From assembly GCA_910575445.1 (NCBI GenBank), contig CAJTFW010000004.1, forward strand, positions 124,001-188,000: a stretch of 64,000 nt of DNA. The letters are read 5' to 3'. A program made the translations under genes and the position numbers. Source of the stretch: Lachnospiraceae bacterium (lineage in GTDB: Bacteria; Bacillota; Clostridia; Lachnospirales; Lachnospiraceae). Of the stretch, positions 1 through 9,760 are shown one piece after another (position 1 is the stretch's first letter; each line of letters begins with the position of its first letter). The notes under the pieces were generated by a model. The model saw only the letters and a program-made list of their open reading frames with translations. It did no database searches and had not been told where the DNA came from.

Positions 1-266
1 ATATGATGCATATCAAATATCTTTTTATCTGATACACCTATACTTTTTAATTGGGCAACCATCTCAGTTTGATATACACTTAATACAACAATAAAATCAT
101 ATTCATAATTATATATTTCTTGAGGAGATACAATTTCAACTCCATCTAGCTTATGTCCCCATTTGGAAGAATCATTATCCAAAAATGCAACAATCTCTAA
201 ATCATCCTGAAATTTTTCTTTCAACTTCTGATATATTTTTCCTGTACCAAATATAATAATACGCAT
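1..266 (-). CDS. N-terminal fragment of a Rossmann-domain glycan enzyme (runs off left edge)
   Basis: An open frame begins with ATG at 266 and reads leftward without a stop to the window edge, giving 88 codons. It starts with a GxG loop (IIIFGTGKIYQ). A strand with LDND, then KWG and a GVEIVSPQEI stretch follow, the same pattern found at the start of most genes to the right. It lies 6 nt downstream of the stop of the DUF4422 gene, so it continues that operon. Only the accessory nucleotide-binding-like domain is visible. The catalytic part lies outside the window, so no function can be assigned. The domain is seen directly; its role as a substrate- or partner-binding module is inference. Confidence 0.75.
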   Translation of the reverse strand, partial: MRIIIFGTGKIYQKLKEKFQDDLEIVAFLDNDSSKWGHKLDGVEIVSPQEIYNYEYDFIVVLSVYQTEMVAQLKSIGVSDKKIFDMHH

Positions 267-272
267 ATTTTT

Positions 273-1673
273 TTACTTTCCAAATGGCTTACCATTTCCA
301 ACTAATAGAATAGGTAATTCCATAATTTTATATTTTTGCTGTACAAGCCACACAGTAAACAAACGCTCTGCAAAAAAACCTATTACTCGTTTACTATAAT
401 TGTCCCATGCCTCATCAATAGTAATTCTTTCTATTAATTTAAATAAAATCGGAAATAACCAATCACAATATTCATCCAATATCTTTTTATATGTAATAAA
501 CATATTGCAAGGATACATGATATGTCCTTGAAAAACATATAAAAATGCTTTTTTCTCTTCTTCTCCTTTTGTATCAAAAATATCCTTAAGATGTTTCATA
601 GTTTTACTAAAAGCTTCCTTACATACTGCTTTTTGCAATTCTTCTGCAATAGTATGCTTTATTGTACAATGGCTTTCTGCAACTATGATATCATACTGTT
701 GAAAAAATAATTGAATTTCCCATTCTTGAATCATATAATTATTAACTTTTGATCTAAAAAAACGTCGATAATGATTTAATCCTAATATCTCATAATTTGC
801 ATTTTTCCATATCCAATATAATGCTGTGCATTCATTAAGTATTAAATTCAAATTAGATATATGATCACCTATATCATCTCTTTGATATTTCAAAGTTGGA
901 CTTAAAATACTACCTGCATGAATTGGAAGATAATTGTCATCTTTTATAGGGATAAATTCTTTATGTGTTACTTCAAATATCTTTATTATAGAATCATCTT
1001 TTTTTATATATCCAAACAAATAGCCTTTCAAATTAACAACATTCCATCTCTTATTTTGATATGTTTTAATATTTTTAAAGTCAGCGAATGGAATAATAAA
1101 TAAAATATTATCTGCATATGATATAAATTGTTCTAATAAAAAATCTTGTAAATAAACTTTATTTATTAGAAGTAAATCATATTTCTTATCAATTTCTTCA
1201 CAAAGCTTATATACATTATTATATCCTTTAGTAAATATATTTTTATCTAAATAATACAATAAATCCACATTATAAATTTCTTTTAATTTAAATAATTGTT
1301 TATCAGCAACTATTCCACCTATATCTAAAATTTCTCTTGTATTAGTAAACTTGCAATATGTGTAAATCATATTAGATATATCTGAAAAATTATAATAATC
1401 TTCGCCTAGATAATACTCCCATTTTAGTATTTTTTTACAATCCACACCCAATTCCATTACTAACTGATAAGATATTTCATCATAAAATTTAGACGAAAAA
1501 ATCACAATATATTCATATTCATATTCTGATAATTTATCTGGTGATATAACTTCAATTCTCTCATATATTTTTTTATCTTTACACACATCATCCACTATAC
1601 AAACAATCTCATCAGATATTTTATCCTCATAATTTTTAAATATTCCTCCTATCCCCCATATAACAATTTTCAT
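273..1673 (-). CDS. Three-part glycan protein: Rossmann-like N-terminus plus C-terminal DUF4422
   Basis: This 466-residue protein starts with the shared Rossmann-like module at about residues 1-90 (IVIWGIGGIF, IVDD, VISPDKL). A middle region of roughly 95-235 contains ILDIGG and resembles a degenerate methyltransferase fold. The C-terminal half, about 240-466, matches DUF4422: YWIWKN, LGLNHYRRFF, a CNMFI stretch and a final GFFAERLFT. DUF4422 proteins are common in capsule and O-antigen clusters and are regarded as putative glycosyltransferases. ATG is preceded by AAAGGAA. The gene is one of a string of leftward, AT-rich glycan genes with short gaps. The DUF4422 call is good; the enzymatic reaction is not known. 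Confidence 0.72.
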   Translation of the reverse strand: MKIVIWGIGGIFKNYEDKISDEIVCIVDDVCKDKKIYERIEVISPDKLSEYEYEYIVIFSSKFYDEISYQLVMELGVDCKKILKWEYYLGEDYYNFSDISNMIYTYCKFTNTREILDIGGIVADKQLFKLKEIYNVDLLYYLDKNIFTKGYNNVYKLCEEIDKKYDLLLINKVYLQDFLLEQFISYADNILFIIPFADFKNIKTYQNKRWNVVNLKGYLFGYIKKDDSIIKIFEVTHKEFIPIKDDNYLPIHAGSILSPTLKYQRDDIGDHISNLNLILNECTALYWIWKNANYEILGLNHYRRFFRSKVNNYMIQEWEIQLFFQQYDIIVAESHCTIKHTIAEELQKAVCKEAFSKTMKHLKDIFDTKGEEEKKAFLYVFQGHIMYPCNMFITYKKILDEYCDWLFPILFKLIERITIDEAWDNYSKRVIGFFAERLFTVWLVQQKYKIMELPILLVGNGKPFGK

Positions 1674-1769
1674 TTATAAATCATTCCTTTACTTTTAAAT
1701 ATAGTTTATATCTAAAAAATTTTACATTCTAAAATCCTCAAACCCATTTCAAAAAATTTTATATTATAT

Positions 1770-2822
1770 CTATAATTCCATAGATATACTTTTTGTTGTT
1801 AACTTTTTCTTTTCAATAAAAATCATACTATCCCAATAGGAAATAGCCTTAATGGTTTCTGAATATATATTCTTTTTCAACTCACCTGTTTCCAAATATT
1901 GAGCATGCAAATAGTCAATTAGATTTTTTGAATACTCTATAAATGTATCTCCTTTATACTTTCCTTCATAATTTTCCATATAAGATGTATGTAAATCTTC
2001 ACATAAATAAATCCCCTCTTCTGATACAATCGGAAATAATTCCTCAAAGGATATAATCTGTTGATTCATCGTATGCCCACCATCATCAATTAAAATATCT
2101 ACACTACCAATTTGATCTTTGATTTTTTTCAAAAATTCTCTATCTTCTTGCGAACCTATAAATATAGAAACATCTTTTCTTTCTAATTTTTTACAATCAG
2201 GATTAATATCTATTCCATAAATTTTTACCATATTACCATTCATTGTAAAATAATTCTTCCACATTTGCAAAGAACCACCTTTATATACTCCTATTTCTAA
2301 TACAGTTATATCTTTTCCTCTATATTTTGAAAAAAATCTATCATATGCTTCAAAATAATGCACCCATTTACTTATAGGTTGATGTTTTTTAAAAAAGAAG
2401 AACTTTTCCAAATCATTAACCTTATCTAAATTTATTTTCTCATTAACTATTTTTAATGGAACTACAAGACCTCTATCAATTTCTTCACTAAATTCTATAT
2501 CTCCCCAATTATAAATTTCTTTTTTTGATAGTATGATTGTTTCATTATGGAATAAAATTTTTTCTCTTTGTAATTTATATTTTTTTAACAATTGATAAAT
2601 TACTTCTTCTTTATAATTATCACCCACTGCAATTATAATCAAAGAATATTTCTTCCATTCTATTTCATCTGGATTATAAATTTTTATTCCTTTATACTCT
2701 GTTCCCCACAAACTCTCATTTGCATCTGTTAATTCTAAACTCTCTATACTCTGTGCCACACAAGAATCAATATATCTTTTTCCACATTTTCCAACTCCAT
2801 AAATAAGAATTTGTTCAATCAT
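1770..2822 (-). CDS. SAM-dependent methyltransferase with N-terminal Rossmann-like module
   Basis: Residues 1-93 of 350 form the shared module (ILIYGVGKCGK, a SLWG, GIKIYNPDEI). From about 160 onward a class I SAM methyltransferase fold is seen: motif I VLEIGVYKGGSL, an acidic GIDIN at strand 2, and DILIDDGGH, which resembles the metal-binding region of macrocin O-methyltransferase and cephalosporin-hydroxylase-like enzymes. It probably O-methylates a sugar or nucleotide sugar during glycan assembly; this is inference from fold and context. AGGAGA lies 7 nt before the ATG. It sits between the WbsX-like and DUF4422 genes in the same direction. Confidence 0.75.
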   Translation of the reverse strand: MIEQILIYGVGKCGKRYIDSCVAQSIESLELTDANESLWGTEYKGIKIYNPDEIEWKKYSLIIIAVGDNYKEEVIYQLLKKYKLQREKILFHNETIILSKKEIYNWGDIEFSEEIDRGLVVPLKIVNEKINLDKVNDLEKFFFFKKHQPISKWVHYFEAYDRFFSKYRGKDITVLEIGVYKGGSLQMWKNYFTMNGNMVKIYGIDINPDCKKLERKDVSIFIGSQEDREFLKKIKDQIGSVDILIDDGGHTMNQQIISFEELFPIVSEEGIYLCEDLHTSYMENYEGKYKGDTFIEYSKNLIDYLHAQYLETGELKKNIYSETIKAISYWDSMIFIEKKKLTTKSISMEL

Positions 2823-2933
2823 AAATATTCTCCTAAAATTTACTTTTATGTCCTTTTAATAATCCAATGATAAACAATTTTAAATATCTAAATTCAATTA
2901 TTGTTCCACAAATATATAAAATCAAAATACATT

Positions 2934-4436
2934 TCATGGTAATTCACTTATAATTTCGAATAACGAAAATATAGGACTTTCTACTCTTTCCTTCAGAGCT
3001 TTATAAATACTATCAAATTCATCAACAATTGTAACAATTACAGCATCTACTTTTGCAAACTTTTCTTCTAAATTTACTACTTTATATTTTAAAGAATCTC
3101 TTCTATTACTTTTATCAATAATATAATCAACTATAATATCTGTTTCATCTAATTCTACAAGTAAGTGTTTTGCTAACATACCATATCCATAGATAGCTAT
3201 ATGTTTTATATGATACTTGCTTAAATAATCCACTATATTTATATTCTTTTCACGCAAACTCATCCACTGATCAAAACATTTTGTAGTAATAATATAATTT
3301 GCACTTCTTTCCATAATTTTTCTACTAGCCGATATTTCTATTGCTTGCTGTTTATCAATACCATCCCGAAATGCATTTTTTTGTGCTTTATATACAGTTT
3401 CTAATTTTTTATAACCATATTTTTCATCTGGTTCTAACTGCATACCCTCTCCCCATTCATTCCATGCATTAATAAATACAAATTCATTTTCTTCCTCTAT
3501 GCTTCTTCTATATATGTTATACATTCCTTCATAAAATTTTTCCATAGAGAAATTTTTAAACACCACTCCATCATGTCTACCTCTTCTAGGTGTATCATCA
3601 AGATTAGCTACTCCACAATAATATGTTTTACATCCATCTATTAGCTCTGTATTATTAATATTTTCCCACATATTTTGATAATCTATCATATGAATTCCTT
3701 TTATTGGATCTTCTAATCTCCAGACCATATGTGGCGCAAACAATATTAAAGCATCCAGTCCGTTTATACATCTATTACTATTCATTCCAATAAAATATAT
3801 TTTAGGAAACGATTCTTCTATTGCTAATTGATTCCAATAATCAATCATTTGTGGCAAACATGGTATTATCGTTGGCGAATAAATCAAAAAAACTGGCATA
3901 CCATTTATTTTAATATATCGCTCATCCTTAAAAAAAGGCAAAAGATATTCAAAATGTATCTTCCATTCTTTCTCTCTTCCATATCTTTGTTCAATCAAAA
4001 TTCCATCATCATCCAATTCTCCTTTTTTTTCAAATTTATCAGCCCAAGAATTTCCTCTAAAATTACTCCATGTTCTTGCCCATCTTCCATTTGCCCAACA
4101 AAAGCAAAATGGCATATCAATGTCTTTCCATTCCAAAAGATTTTCGGCTGGTTTCTCTAAAATTTTTTTTCCATCTTTAAAATAGTAATGATAAAAGCAC
4201 TGTCCATCTATTCCATACTGTTTCATTAATGAAACTTGCCATTCCATTGTCTCTTTTTTTAATAAATCATAATAATTACTATTCAAAGGTTTTATAGGTT
4301 GTTCATGTCCTATAAATAAAGGCTCTGCTGCACGTACTGTTGTCCATTCTGTAAATCCTGTTCCCCACCACTTTTCATTTTCTTCGACTTTGTGAAACTG
4401 TGGTAAATACATACTTAATGTCTTTATTTTCTTCAT
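2934..4436 (-). CDS. WbsX-family glycosyltransferase with C-terminal Rossmann-like module
   Basis: This 500-residue protein opens with YLPQFHKVEEN and WWGTGFTEWTTV. It continues with FCFCWANGRWARTW and, near residue 340, INAWNEWGEGMQLEPD, the signature order of the WbsX family (GH99-like fold) found in polysaccharide clusters. The shared module is at the other end here, at about residues 405-500 (IAIYGYGMLAKHLL, DYIIDKSN), so the domain has been attached C-terminally instead of N-terminally. GGAGAGG precedes the ATG. The likely role is sugar transfer to a membrane- or nucleotide-linked glycan intermediate in the cytoplasm; donor and acceptor are unknown. Confidence 0.8.
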   Translation of the reverse strand: MKKIKTLSMYLPQFHKVEENEKWWGTGFTEWTTVRAAEPLFIGHEQPIKPLNSNYYDLLKKETMEWQVSLMKQYGIDGQCFYHYYFKDGKKILEKPAENLLEWKDIDMPFCFCWANGRWARTWSNFRGNSWADKFEKKGELDDDGILIEQRYGREKEWKIHFEYLLPFFKDERYIKINGMPVFLIYSPTIIPCLPQMIDYWNQLAIEESFPKIYFIGMNSNRCINGLDALILFAPHMVWRLEDPIKGIHMIDYQNMWENINNTELIDGCKTYYCGVANLDDTPRRGRHDGVVFKNFSMEKFYEGMYNIYRRSIEEENEFVFINAWNEWGEGMQLEPDEKYGYKKLETVYKAQKNAFRDGIDKQQAIEISASRKIMERSANYIITTKCFDQWMSLREKNINIVDYLSKYHIKHIAIYGYGMLAKHLLVELDETDIIVDYIIDKSNRRDSLKYKVVNLEEKFAKVDAVIVTIVDEFDSIYKALKERVESPIFSLFEIISELP

Positions 4437-4452
4437 AGAACCTCTCCAAAAT

Positions 4453-5502
4453 CTATCTTTTCATAAAATGAAATAGTCCAAATCTTGTTCCACCCAACGA
4501 ATCATCATTATCATATTTATGAATGTCCACATTATATTCTATATAACCATTATGTGTACATGAATATTCTACTAAATCAAATCCTGGAAAATTATCAACA
4601 ATTGTAGAAGCAAAAAATACTCTATGAGCATTAAATTCAATATGTTCCATTCCTACAGGTACAGATAAATATATATTGCCTTCTTTTTTAACTTTGTGTC
4701 TTATGGCATTAAAGCATTTATAACATGCATCTGGGTCAATCTCATCGCCATATCTTCCCAAACCAAAATGCTCTAATGAACAAAGTGCAGAAAGGCTTTC
4801 AATACTGTTATCAGCAAACGTATTAAGGTTTGTTGCATCAGCACACGTAAATTCTAATCCATCAACTTTTCTGTTTAATGGTCGTATATCTATTAAATTA
4901 ACATTATTTCTAAATGTTAATAAATGTGCAATAAATCCATCAATACGTGAACCAATATCATAATGCATAAGTGGAGATTTTTCGTATATTTTTCTTGCTG
5001 CCCATAAATCTTGCCAAAAATAACTATTAATACTTCCTGCATTGGCAACTTTATCAGTATAAATTGGCATATTATATTCTTTCAGAATTTGCATTGTTGG
5101 ATATGTATTCATTTTTGAATAAAGCATTGCATCTTCTGCTACCCAATCCTTTTCCAATTGACCAAATTCTGCACAAACATTCTCATACCATTTAGGACTT
5201 AAAATCTTTTTTGCAAGACTAAGATTCTTCTTTATGTCTATATTTTGTGGTATAGGATGCAAAAAACAAAATTTGTCCATCCTAATTCTTAAATCATAAC
5301 AATAATCATATATTTCCTTTCCATACTGATTAGCTATCAAAATAGCATCATAATTATCTGGTATTTCTACAGGATTATATAATTTTTTTTCTCTAAAACT
5401 ATCCCTAGTTTTTTTTGTTTCTATAAAACCAATTATGTTCTCTTTTATTTCATCAACAATATTTTCTGTTGTTCTTCCAATTCCCCATATTAATATGTTC
5501 AT
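4453..5502 (-). CDS. DUF268 protein with N-terminal Rossmann-like module
   Basis: About 349 residues. The N-terminus (MNILIWGIGRT, then YNPVEIP and a DAILIAN strand) is the shared module. The C-terminal part, from roughly residue 165, matches DUF268: YDIGSRIDGFIAHLL, LIDIRPLNRKVDGLEF, ALCSLEHFGLGRYGD and VPVGMEHIEFNAHR. The arrangement of ASP, a CADAT loop and SVPVG recalls a methyltransferase fold. An in-frame GTG at 5514 would add four residues, but the ATG at 5502 has GGTGA just upstream and gives the N-terminus typical of its neighbours, so it is preferred. The function is unknown; the setting suggests glycan modification. Confidence 0.68.
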   Translation of the reverse strand: MNILIWGIGRTTENIVDEIKENIIGFIETKKTRDSFREKKLYNPVEIPDNYDAILIANQYGKEIYDYCYDLRIRMDKFCFLHPIPQNIDIKKNLSLAKKILSPKWYENVCAEFGQLEKDWVAEDAMLYSKMNTYPTMQILKEYNMPIYTDKVANAGSINSYFWQDLWAARKIYEKSPLMHYDIGSRIDGFIAHLLTFRNNVNLIDIRPLNRKVDGLEFTCADATNLNTFADNSIESLSALCSLEHFGLGRYGDEIDPDACYKCFNAIRHKVKKEGNIYLSVPVGMEHIEFNAHRVFFASTIVDNFPGFDLVEYSCTHNGYIEYNVDIHKYDNDDSLGGTRFGLFHFMKR

Positions 5503-5533
5503 ATTTTTCACCACTTAACATATAACTTAATAA

Positions 5534-6490
5534 TTAAAAATTCTTTCTTGCAAGTACCATATTTCCAAAACATAATGTTTCATTTGAGTCACAATCCTTT
5601 TCAGATAGTCCCATTAAAATCTCAACACTTTTCAAAATAGTTTCTGTCTCCTCTGATTCTAATTCATAATTACAATATCGTTTAGCCATATTTTCTACAC
5701 GAAATAATTCTTGACATAAATATTTAAAAAAATTACTATTCCTTACAAATTCTATTATTGTAAATCCATAGTCTTCTAAGTGCTCTTTATACCAATATTC
5801 ACTAAAACCATTATAGTAAAAATATGGCGCCATATGAGTTAGACAGCAAAATGGAGCTGTTAAAATTAGTACTCCATATTTTTTCATAACTCTCGAAAAC
5901 TCTTTTAATGCCAAGATAGGATTTTTCAAATGCTCAAACACTTCTGTACAAAGAATTACATCTATAGATTCATTCTTTAAAGGCATATCAATAATATCAC
6001 AAGTAATATTTAAACCTGTATAAGCCCATGAATCTTTATGTAATCCATTCTTTACTATATTAGGAACATATTCTCCAAAATCTTGTGCTATGTATTCTAA
6101 GTGTGTACAATATGATTTATATCTTTGTTCCCCTGCTCCCGCATCTAATAGAACTTTACCTTTTGGAATTTTCTTCAGTTTGTCTATAACCCATTGATCC
6201 CTTATTTCGTAATTTCTAAAATCGCCAAAGACATCACATAATGATATTATTTTATCTTCATTTCGTATACCAATTATCTTAATTATATTCTCTTTAATTT
6301 CTTGAAAATATTTACTACTTGATATATAAATATAATCATATTTTAACTTAGGTATATTTTCTAGTCGAATACCCCCCACTATTTTTTTGTCACAATAACC
6401 TATAATGTCAAATTTACTTTTCAAATACCTTTCTGTCAATCTAAATTCTTTTCCTAAACCATATACAATAATTTTTTTTCTTTCACACAT
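5534..6490 (-). CDS. Class I SAM methyltransferase with N-terminal Rossmann-like module
   Basis: This 318-residue protein starts with the shared module (IIVYGLGKEF, GYCDKK, LKYDYIYIS). From about residue 105 it has a Methyltransf_11-type core: VLLDAGAGEQRYKSY as motif I, IAQDFGEY, DVILCTEVFEHLKNP as motif IV, and LILTAPF. The ubiE/ubiG-like order supports a small-molecule or sugar methyltransferase. AGGAGA lies 8 nt before the ATG. It is tightly packed between the DUF268 gene and the fucosyltransferase in the same direction. The substrate is not deducible; methylation of a sugar residue of the cluster product is the simplest inference. Confidence 0.75.
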   Translation of the reverse strand: MCERKKIIVYGLGKEFRLTERYLKSKFDIIGYCDKKIVGGIRLENIPKLKYDYIYISSSKYFQEIKENIIKIIGIRNEDKIISLCDVFGDFRNYEIRDQWVIDKLKKIPKGKVLLDAGAGEQRYKSYCTHLEYIAQDFGEYVPNIVKNGLHKDSWAYTGLNITCDIIDMPLKNESIDVILCTEVFEHLKNPILALKEFSRVMKKYGVLILTAPFCCLTHMAPYFYYNGFSEYWYKEHLEDYGFTIIEFVRNSNFFKYLCQELFRVENMAKRYCNYELESEETETILKSVEILMGLSEKDCDSNETLCFGNMVLARKNF

Positions 6491-6526
6491 GATAGTCTCC
6501 TAAATTAATAGTATTGCAAAATCACT

Positions 6527-7696
6527 TTACATTTTAATCCAATCATCTGGATATATGTCTTTATAATCACATAAATTAACCCATTTATTAGGCGCAATTA
6601 CTATTTTTTCCTTATTTGAATTTAACCATGCTCCCCACCAACTAAATGTACTATTAGCAATAATATTATGTTTACACATACTCATTAAATACATATCATA
6701 CCAGTCCTGATAATTATCAAATAATGTCGAATTAACATATATTGCATTTTCTATATTATAATTTCTTTTAACCCACTCCATATCATTAGAAAAAAATATA
6801 AACTTACAATTTCCGACTTTATCTTTCATATATGATATTGCATTTATATAATATTCTTGAGTACATATGTCTCCATAAATCCAATAATTATTACCTGTCA
6901 AATAGTCTCCACGTCTTATATGAATACTTACTGTAATGTCTCTATCAAGACAATCTCGAAATTTTTCAAGTTTATTTTCAATTTTGTCTTTAAACACAAA
7001 ATCTTTTATCAATAAATCTCTTACTTGTTCTGCAAATTTATATGTTTGAAATAAACCCGAAAAAACTCCTCCTGTCACATTAATTATTGATAAATCTGCC
7101 TTTTTTTCTCTTGTTTCATTTATACTTTCTTCTATGTATAATATAAATTTTTTTGATTTTTCTTCGTTATTTATATTTTTTTTAATCAAATCTATTTTTT
7201 GTTCTTCTGTACATATTTCAAAATTAATATTTCTAAAAATATCTAATAAATGAAAACTAGTTGTTTCTATAGTTAAATTTAAACATGCTAACACTTTTTT
7301 TCCATGATATTGTAAATTTTTCAGAAATGCATACTGAAACATTTGATTTCCTAAGCCACCTGTAAAAGAAACAATACACATGTTTTCTTGAATATCGATA
7401 TGTCTTTTTTTTAACGAATATAATTCTTGGTTAACTTGAAATAATATCGAATCTTTTATCCCATATTCTGTATTTAATTGTTCTCTAATAACCTCTTTTC
7501 CTTTTTTTATTGCTATAACTATTTTAACATTTTGTCTCTTTAAAACATCTGGTGAGCATATTTTAATTCCATTAAGCGTTTTCCCCCATTTTCTTTCATC
7601 ATTATCTACATAACAAATAATATTACTAATATCTTTATAATAAAAAAAAGCAATAGTTCCTATCCTTCCTGTTCCCCATATTACAATATCCATCAT
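6527..7696 (-). CDS. GT11-type alpha-1,2-fucosyltransferase with N-terminal Rossmann-like module
   Basis: Residues 1-90 of 389 are the shared module (IVIWGTGRIG, CYVDNDERKWGK, GIKICSPDVL). The rest is a glycosyltransferase family 11 enzyme. SFTGGLGNQMFQYAF opens the domain, VSIHIRRGDYL holds the HxRRGDY donor-binding motif, and NSTFSWWGAWL is the usual C-terminal block. The family uses GDP-fucose (occasionally other GDP-sugars) to make alpha-1,2 linkages; which sugar is used here is not shown. Two adjacent ATG codons start the frame after GGAAAG. Fusion to the accessory domain is unusual for GT11, whose members normally begin at the GGLGNQ motif. Confidence 0.85.
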   Translation of the reverse strand: MMDIVIWGTGRIGTIAFFYYKDISNIICYVDNDERKWGKTLNGIKICSPDVLKRQNVKIVIAIKKGKEVIREQLNTEYGIKDSILFQVNQELYSLKKRHIDIQENMCIVSFTGGLGNQMFQYAFLKNLQYHGKKVLACLNLTIETTSFHLLDIFRNINFEICTEEQKIDLIKKNINNEEKSKKFILYIEESINETREKKADLSIINVTGGVFSGLFQTYKFAEQVRDLLIKDFVFKDKIENKLEKFRDCLDRDITVSIHIRRGDYLTGNNYWIYGDICTQEYYINAISYMKDKVGNCKFIFFSNDMEWVKRNYNIENAIYVNSTLFDNYQDWYDMYLMSMCKHNIIANSTFSWWGAWLNSNKEKIVIAPNKWVNLCDYKDIYPDDWIKM

Positions 7697-7822
7697 TCTT
7701 TCCTTACTTTTCTATTTTAAATATTTATTACTAAAATACTTTCTTATATTCTGCTTAATATTAAAAATAGCAACTAAATTTTTCATCTTAGATTTGCTCT
7801 ATATTTTCCAAAAATTATACTA

Positions 7823-9703
7823 TTACATAATGTATTCGCAATACCATTTTTGAAAAATCAAAAATGGCCAGATAATTTTAGAAAAATTACATCCACTGTC
7901 TTTTCCTCTATCTCCATTCTTTAAATAATCCAATATAAATTTTTGTGTACTCTCTACTTTAAATATTTGCTGCTTTTTTAAAAAGTCACCATCTATGTAT
8001 TCCATCAATTGATTTTTCAATGGATTTCTTAACCATTTATCTAAAGGAACACTAAATCCTGTTTTTGGTCTATCCAAAAATTCCTTGGGAATATAATCAT
8101 ATGTTATAGATTTTAATATTTTTTTTTGTTCCCCATTATTGTTCTTATAATGTTGTGGAATTATGTAAGAATACTCCATAACATTAATGTCTAATATTGG
8201 ACATCTACATTCTAAAGAATATTTCATTGAAGCTCTATCTACTTTGCAAAGAATATCATCGGGTAAATATGTTTGCATATCTAGCAACATTCTCCTTATA
8301 TCCCATTCTGCAACATCATATTTAGATTCTATGGTATAATAACAACTTCTTCCTTCATTCTGTAAAATATCATGAATCTTATCTATATATGTATTAATTC
8401 CTGTTTGTGTCCGAATATTATCATTTCGTTGATCAGAAACTATATGGTAAAGTAATGATAAATTACATCCCATTTTCTTTTCTAAAAAAGGAATTTTTCT
8501 AAGTAAGTAAAGAATCATACCTTGCTTATCTAATTTCTGTGCTTTTTGTAATTTTGAATATATATTATATCCCGAAAAAAATTCATCTCCACCATCCCCT
8601 GAAAGAACTCCTTTAACATCTTTTTGAGCTAATTTTGATACTAGCATTGTTGGAATTTGTGAGGGGTCTGCAAATGGCTCATCATAATAATATGGAATTT
8701 CTTCTATTAAGTCTAACATTTCTTGTTCAGAAATATAGTATTCTGTATGTTTTGTACCTAAATAATCAGCAATTTTCTTAGCATAGTTGGCTTCATTAAA
8801 CCTTTTATCTTCAAATCCTATACAATATGTTCTTAATGAACTTGATAAATTAGTTTGTGCAATTGCGCAAACTAAACTAGAATCATATCCCCCACTTAAA
8901 AAAGCTCCTATTGGAACATCTGCTATAAGTCTTCGTTTTACAGAATCAATTAATTTCTCTTTTAATATTTCTTTAGCTTCATCAAAACTAATTTTTATAT
9001 CTGAATTAACAAAATAATGATATTTTTCTATCAAATCCCAATATGTCCATTTTTTCAGTTGTCCATATTGAAAACAAATTATAGTTCCAGGTTCAACTTT
9101 ATAAACGTTCTTAAATATACTGTCTGGAGATGCAATATATTGCTTATTTAAAAAACGTCCTAGTATACTCCTATCAATTTCTTTAGTAAAAAACAAATTT
9201 TTCATTAATGCTTTTAATTCCGATGAAAAATATAAATTCCCATCAACTTCATAATAATATAATGGTTTTTTCCCTATTCTATCACGTATCAAATATAATT
9301 TATTATCTTCACGATCTAATAATGCTATTGCAAACATTCCATTAATTTTATCAACAAACGAAATTCCCCATTTAAGATATGCCGCAATTATAACTTCTGT
9401 ATCGCAAAATGATTTAAATGAATAATCTTTTAGTTCTTTTCTCAATTCTTGAAAATTATAAATTTCTCCATTAAATATTACTATTATTCTCTGATTATTT
9501 GAGTACATTGGTTGATGACCTGATTGTGACAAATCCATAATTGCCAACCGTCTGTGTCCAAAACCAACAACATAATCAGAAGAAATCTGATATATTTCTT
9601 CACCAGAATCATCAGGTCCTCTGTGCCTTAACTCATTATTCATTTCTATTAAATTAGTTAATGACTCTTTATTTTTTGAATAAAATCCACAAATTCCACA
9701 CAT
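7823..9703 (-). CDS. asnB: Glutamine-hydrolysing asparagine synthase family protein
   Basis: This 626-residue protein begins MCGICGFYS. The Cys2 glutaminase nucleophile is therefore in place after Met removal, and RHRGPDDSG and FNGEIYNF follow. The synthetase domain has the PP-loop FLSGGYDSSLV at about residue 270 and GDGGDEFFSGY near 365. The length is normal for AsnB. In surface-glycan clusters AsnB paralogues commonly amidate a carboxyl group on the glycan instead of making free asparagine; with a uronate epimerase nearby, amidation of a uronic acid is plausible. That substrate is inference. The ATG follows AGGAT. It is one of only two genes in this block without the shared Rossmann-like module. 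A 126-nt gap to the next gene (7697-7822) shows nothing clear. Confidence 0.9.
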   Translation of the reverse strand: MCGICGFYSKNKESLTNLIEMNNELRHRGPDDSGEEIYQISSDYVVGFGHRRLAIMDLSQSGHQPMYSNNQRIIVIFNGEIYNFQELRKELKDYSFKSFCDTEVIIAAYLKWGISFVDKINGMFAIALLDREDNKLYLIRDRIGKKPLYYYEVDGNLYFSSELKALMKNLFFTKEIDRSILGRFLNKQYIASPDSIFKNVYKVEPGTIICFQYGQLKKWTYWDLIEKYHYFVNSDIKISFDEAKEILKEKLIDSVKRRLIADVPIGAFLSGGYDSSLVCAIAQTNLSSSLRTYCIGFEDKRFNEANYAKKIADYLGTKHTEYYISEQEMLDLIEEIPYYYDEPFADPSQIPTMLVSKLAQKDVKGVLSGDGGDEFFSGYNIYSKLQKAQKLDKQGMILYLLRKIPFLEKKMGCNLSLLYHIVSDQRNDNIRTQTGINTYIDKIHDILQNEGRSCYYTIESKYDVAEWDIRRMLLDMQTYLPDDILCKVDRASMKYSLECRCPILDINVMEYSYIIPQHYKNNNGEQKKILKSITYDYIPKEFLDRPKTGFSVPLDKWLRNPLKNQLMEYIDGDFLKKQQIFKVESTQKFILDYLKNGDRGKDSGCNFSKIIWPFLIFQKWYCEYIM

Positions 9704-9760
9704 TATCTACAACATCCTATAATTTATGCGCTCTTAAATATTGTACTATTTTTAATTAAT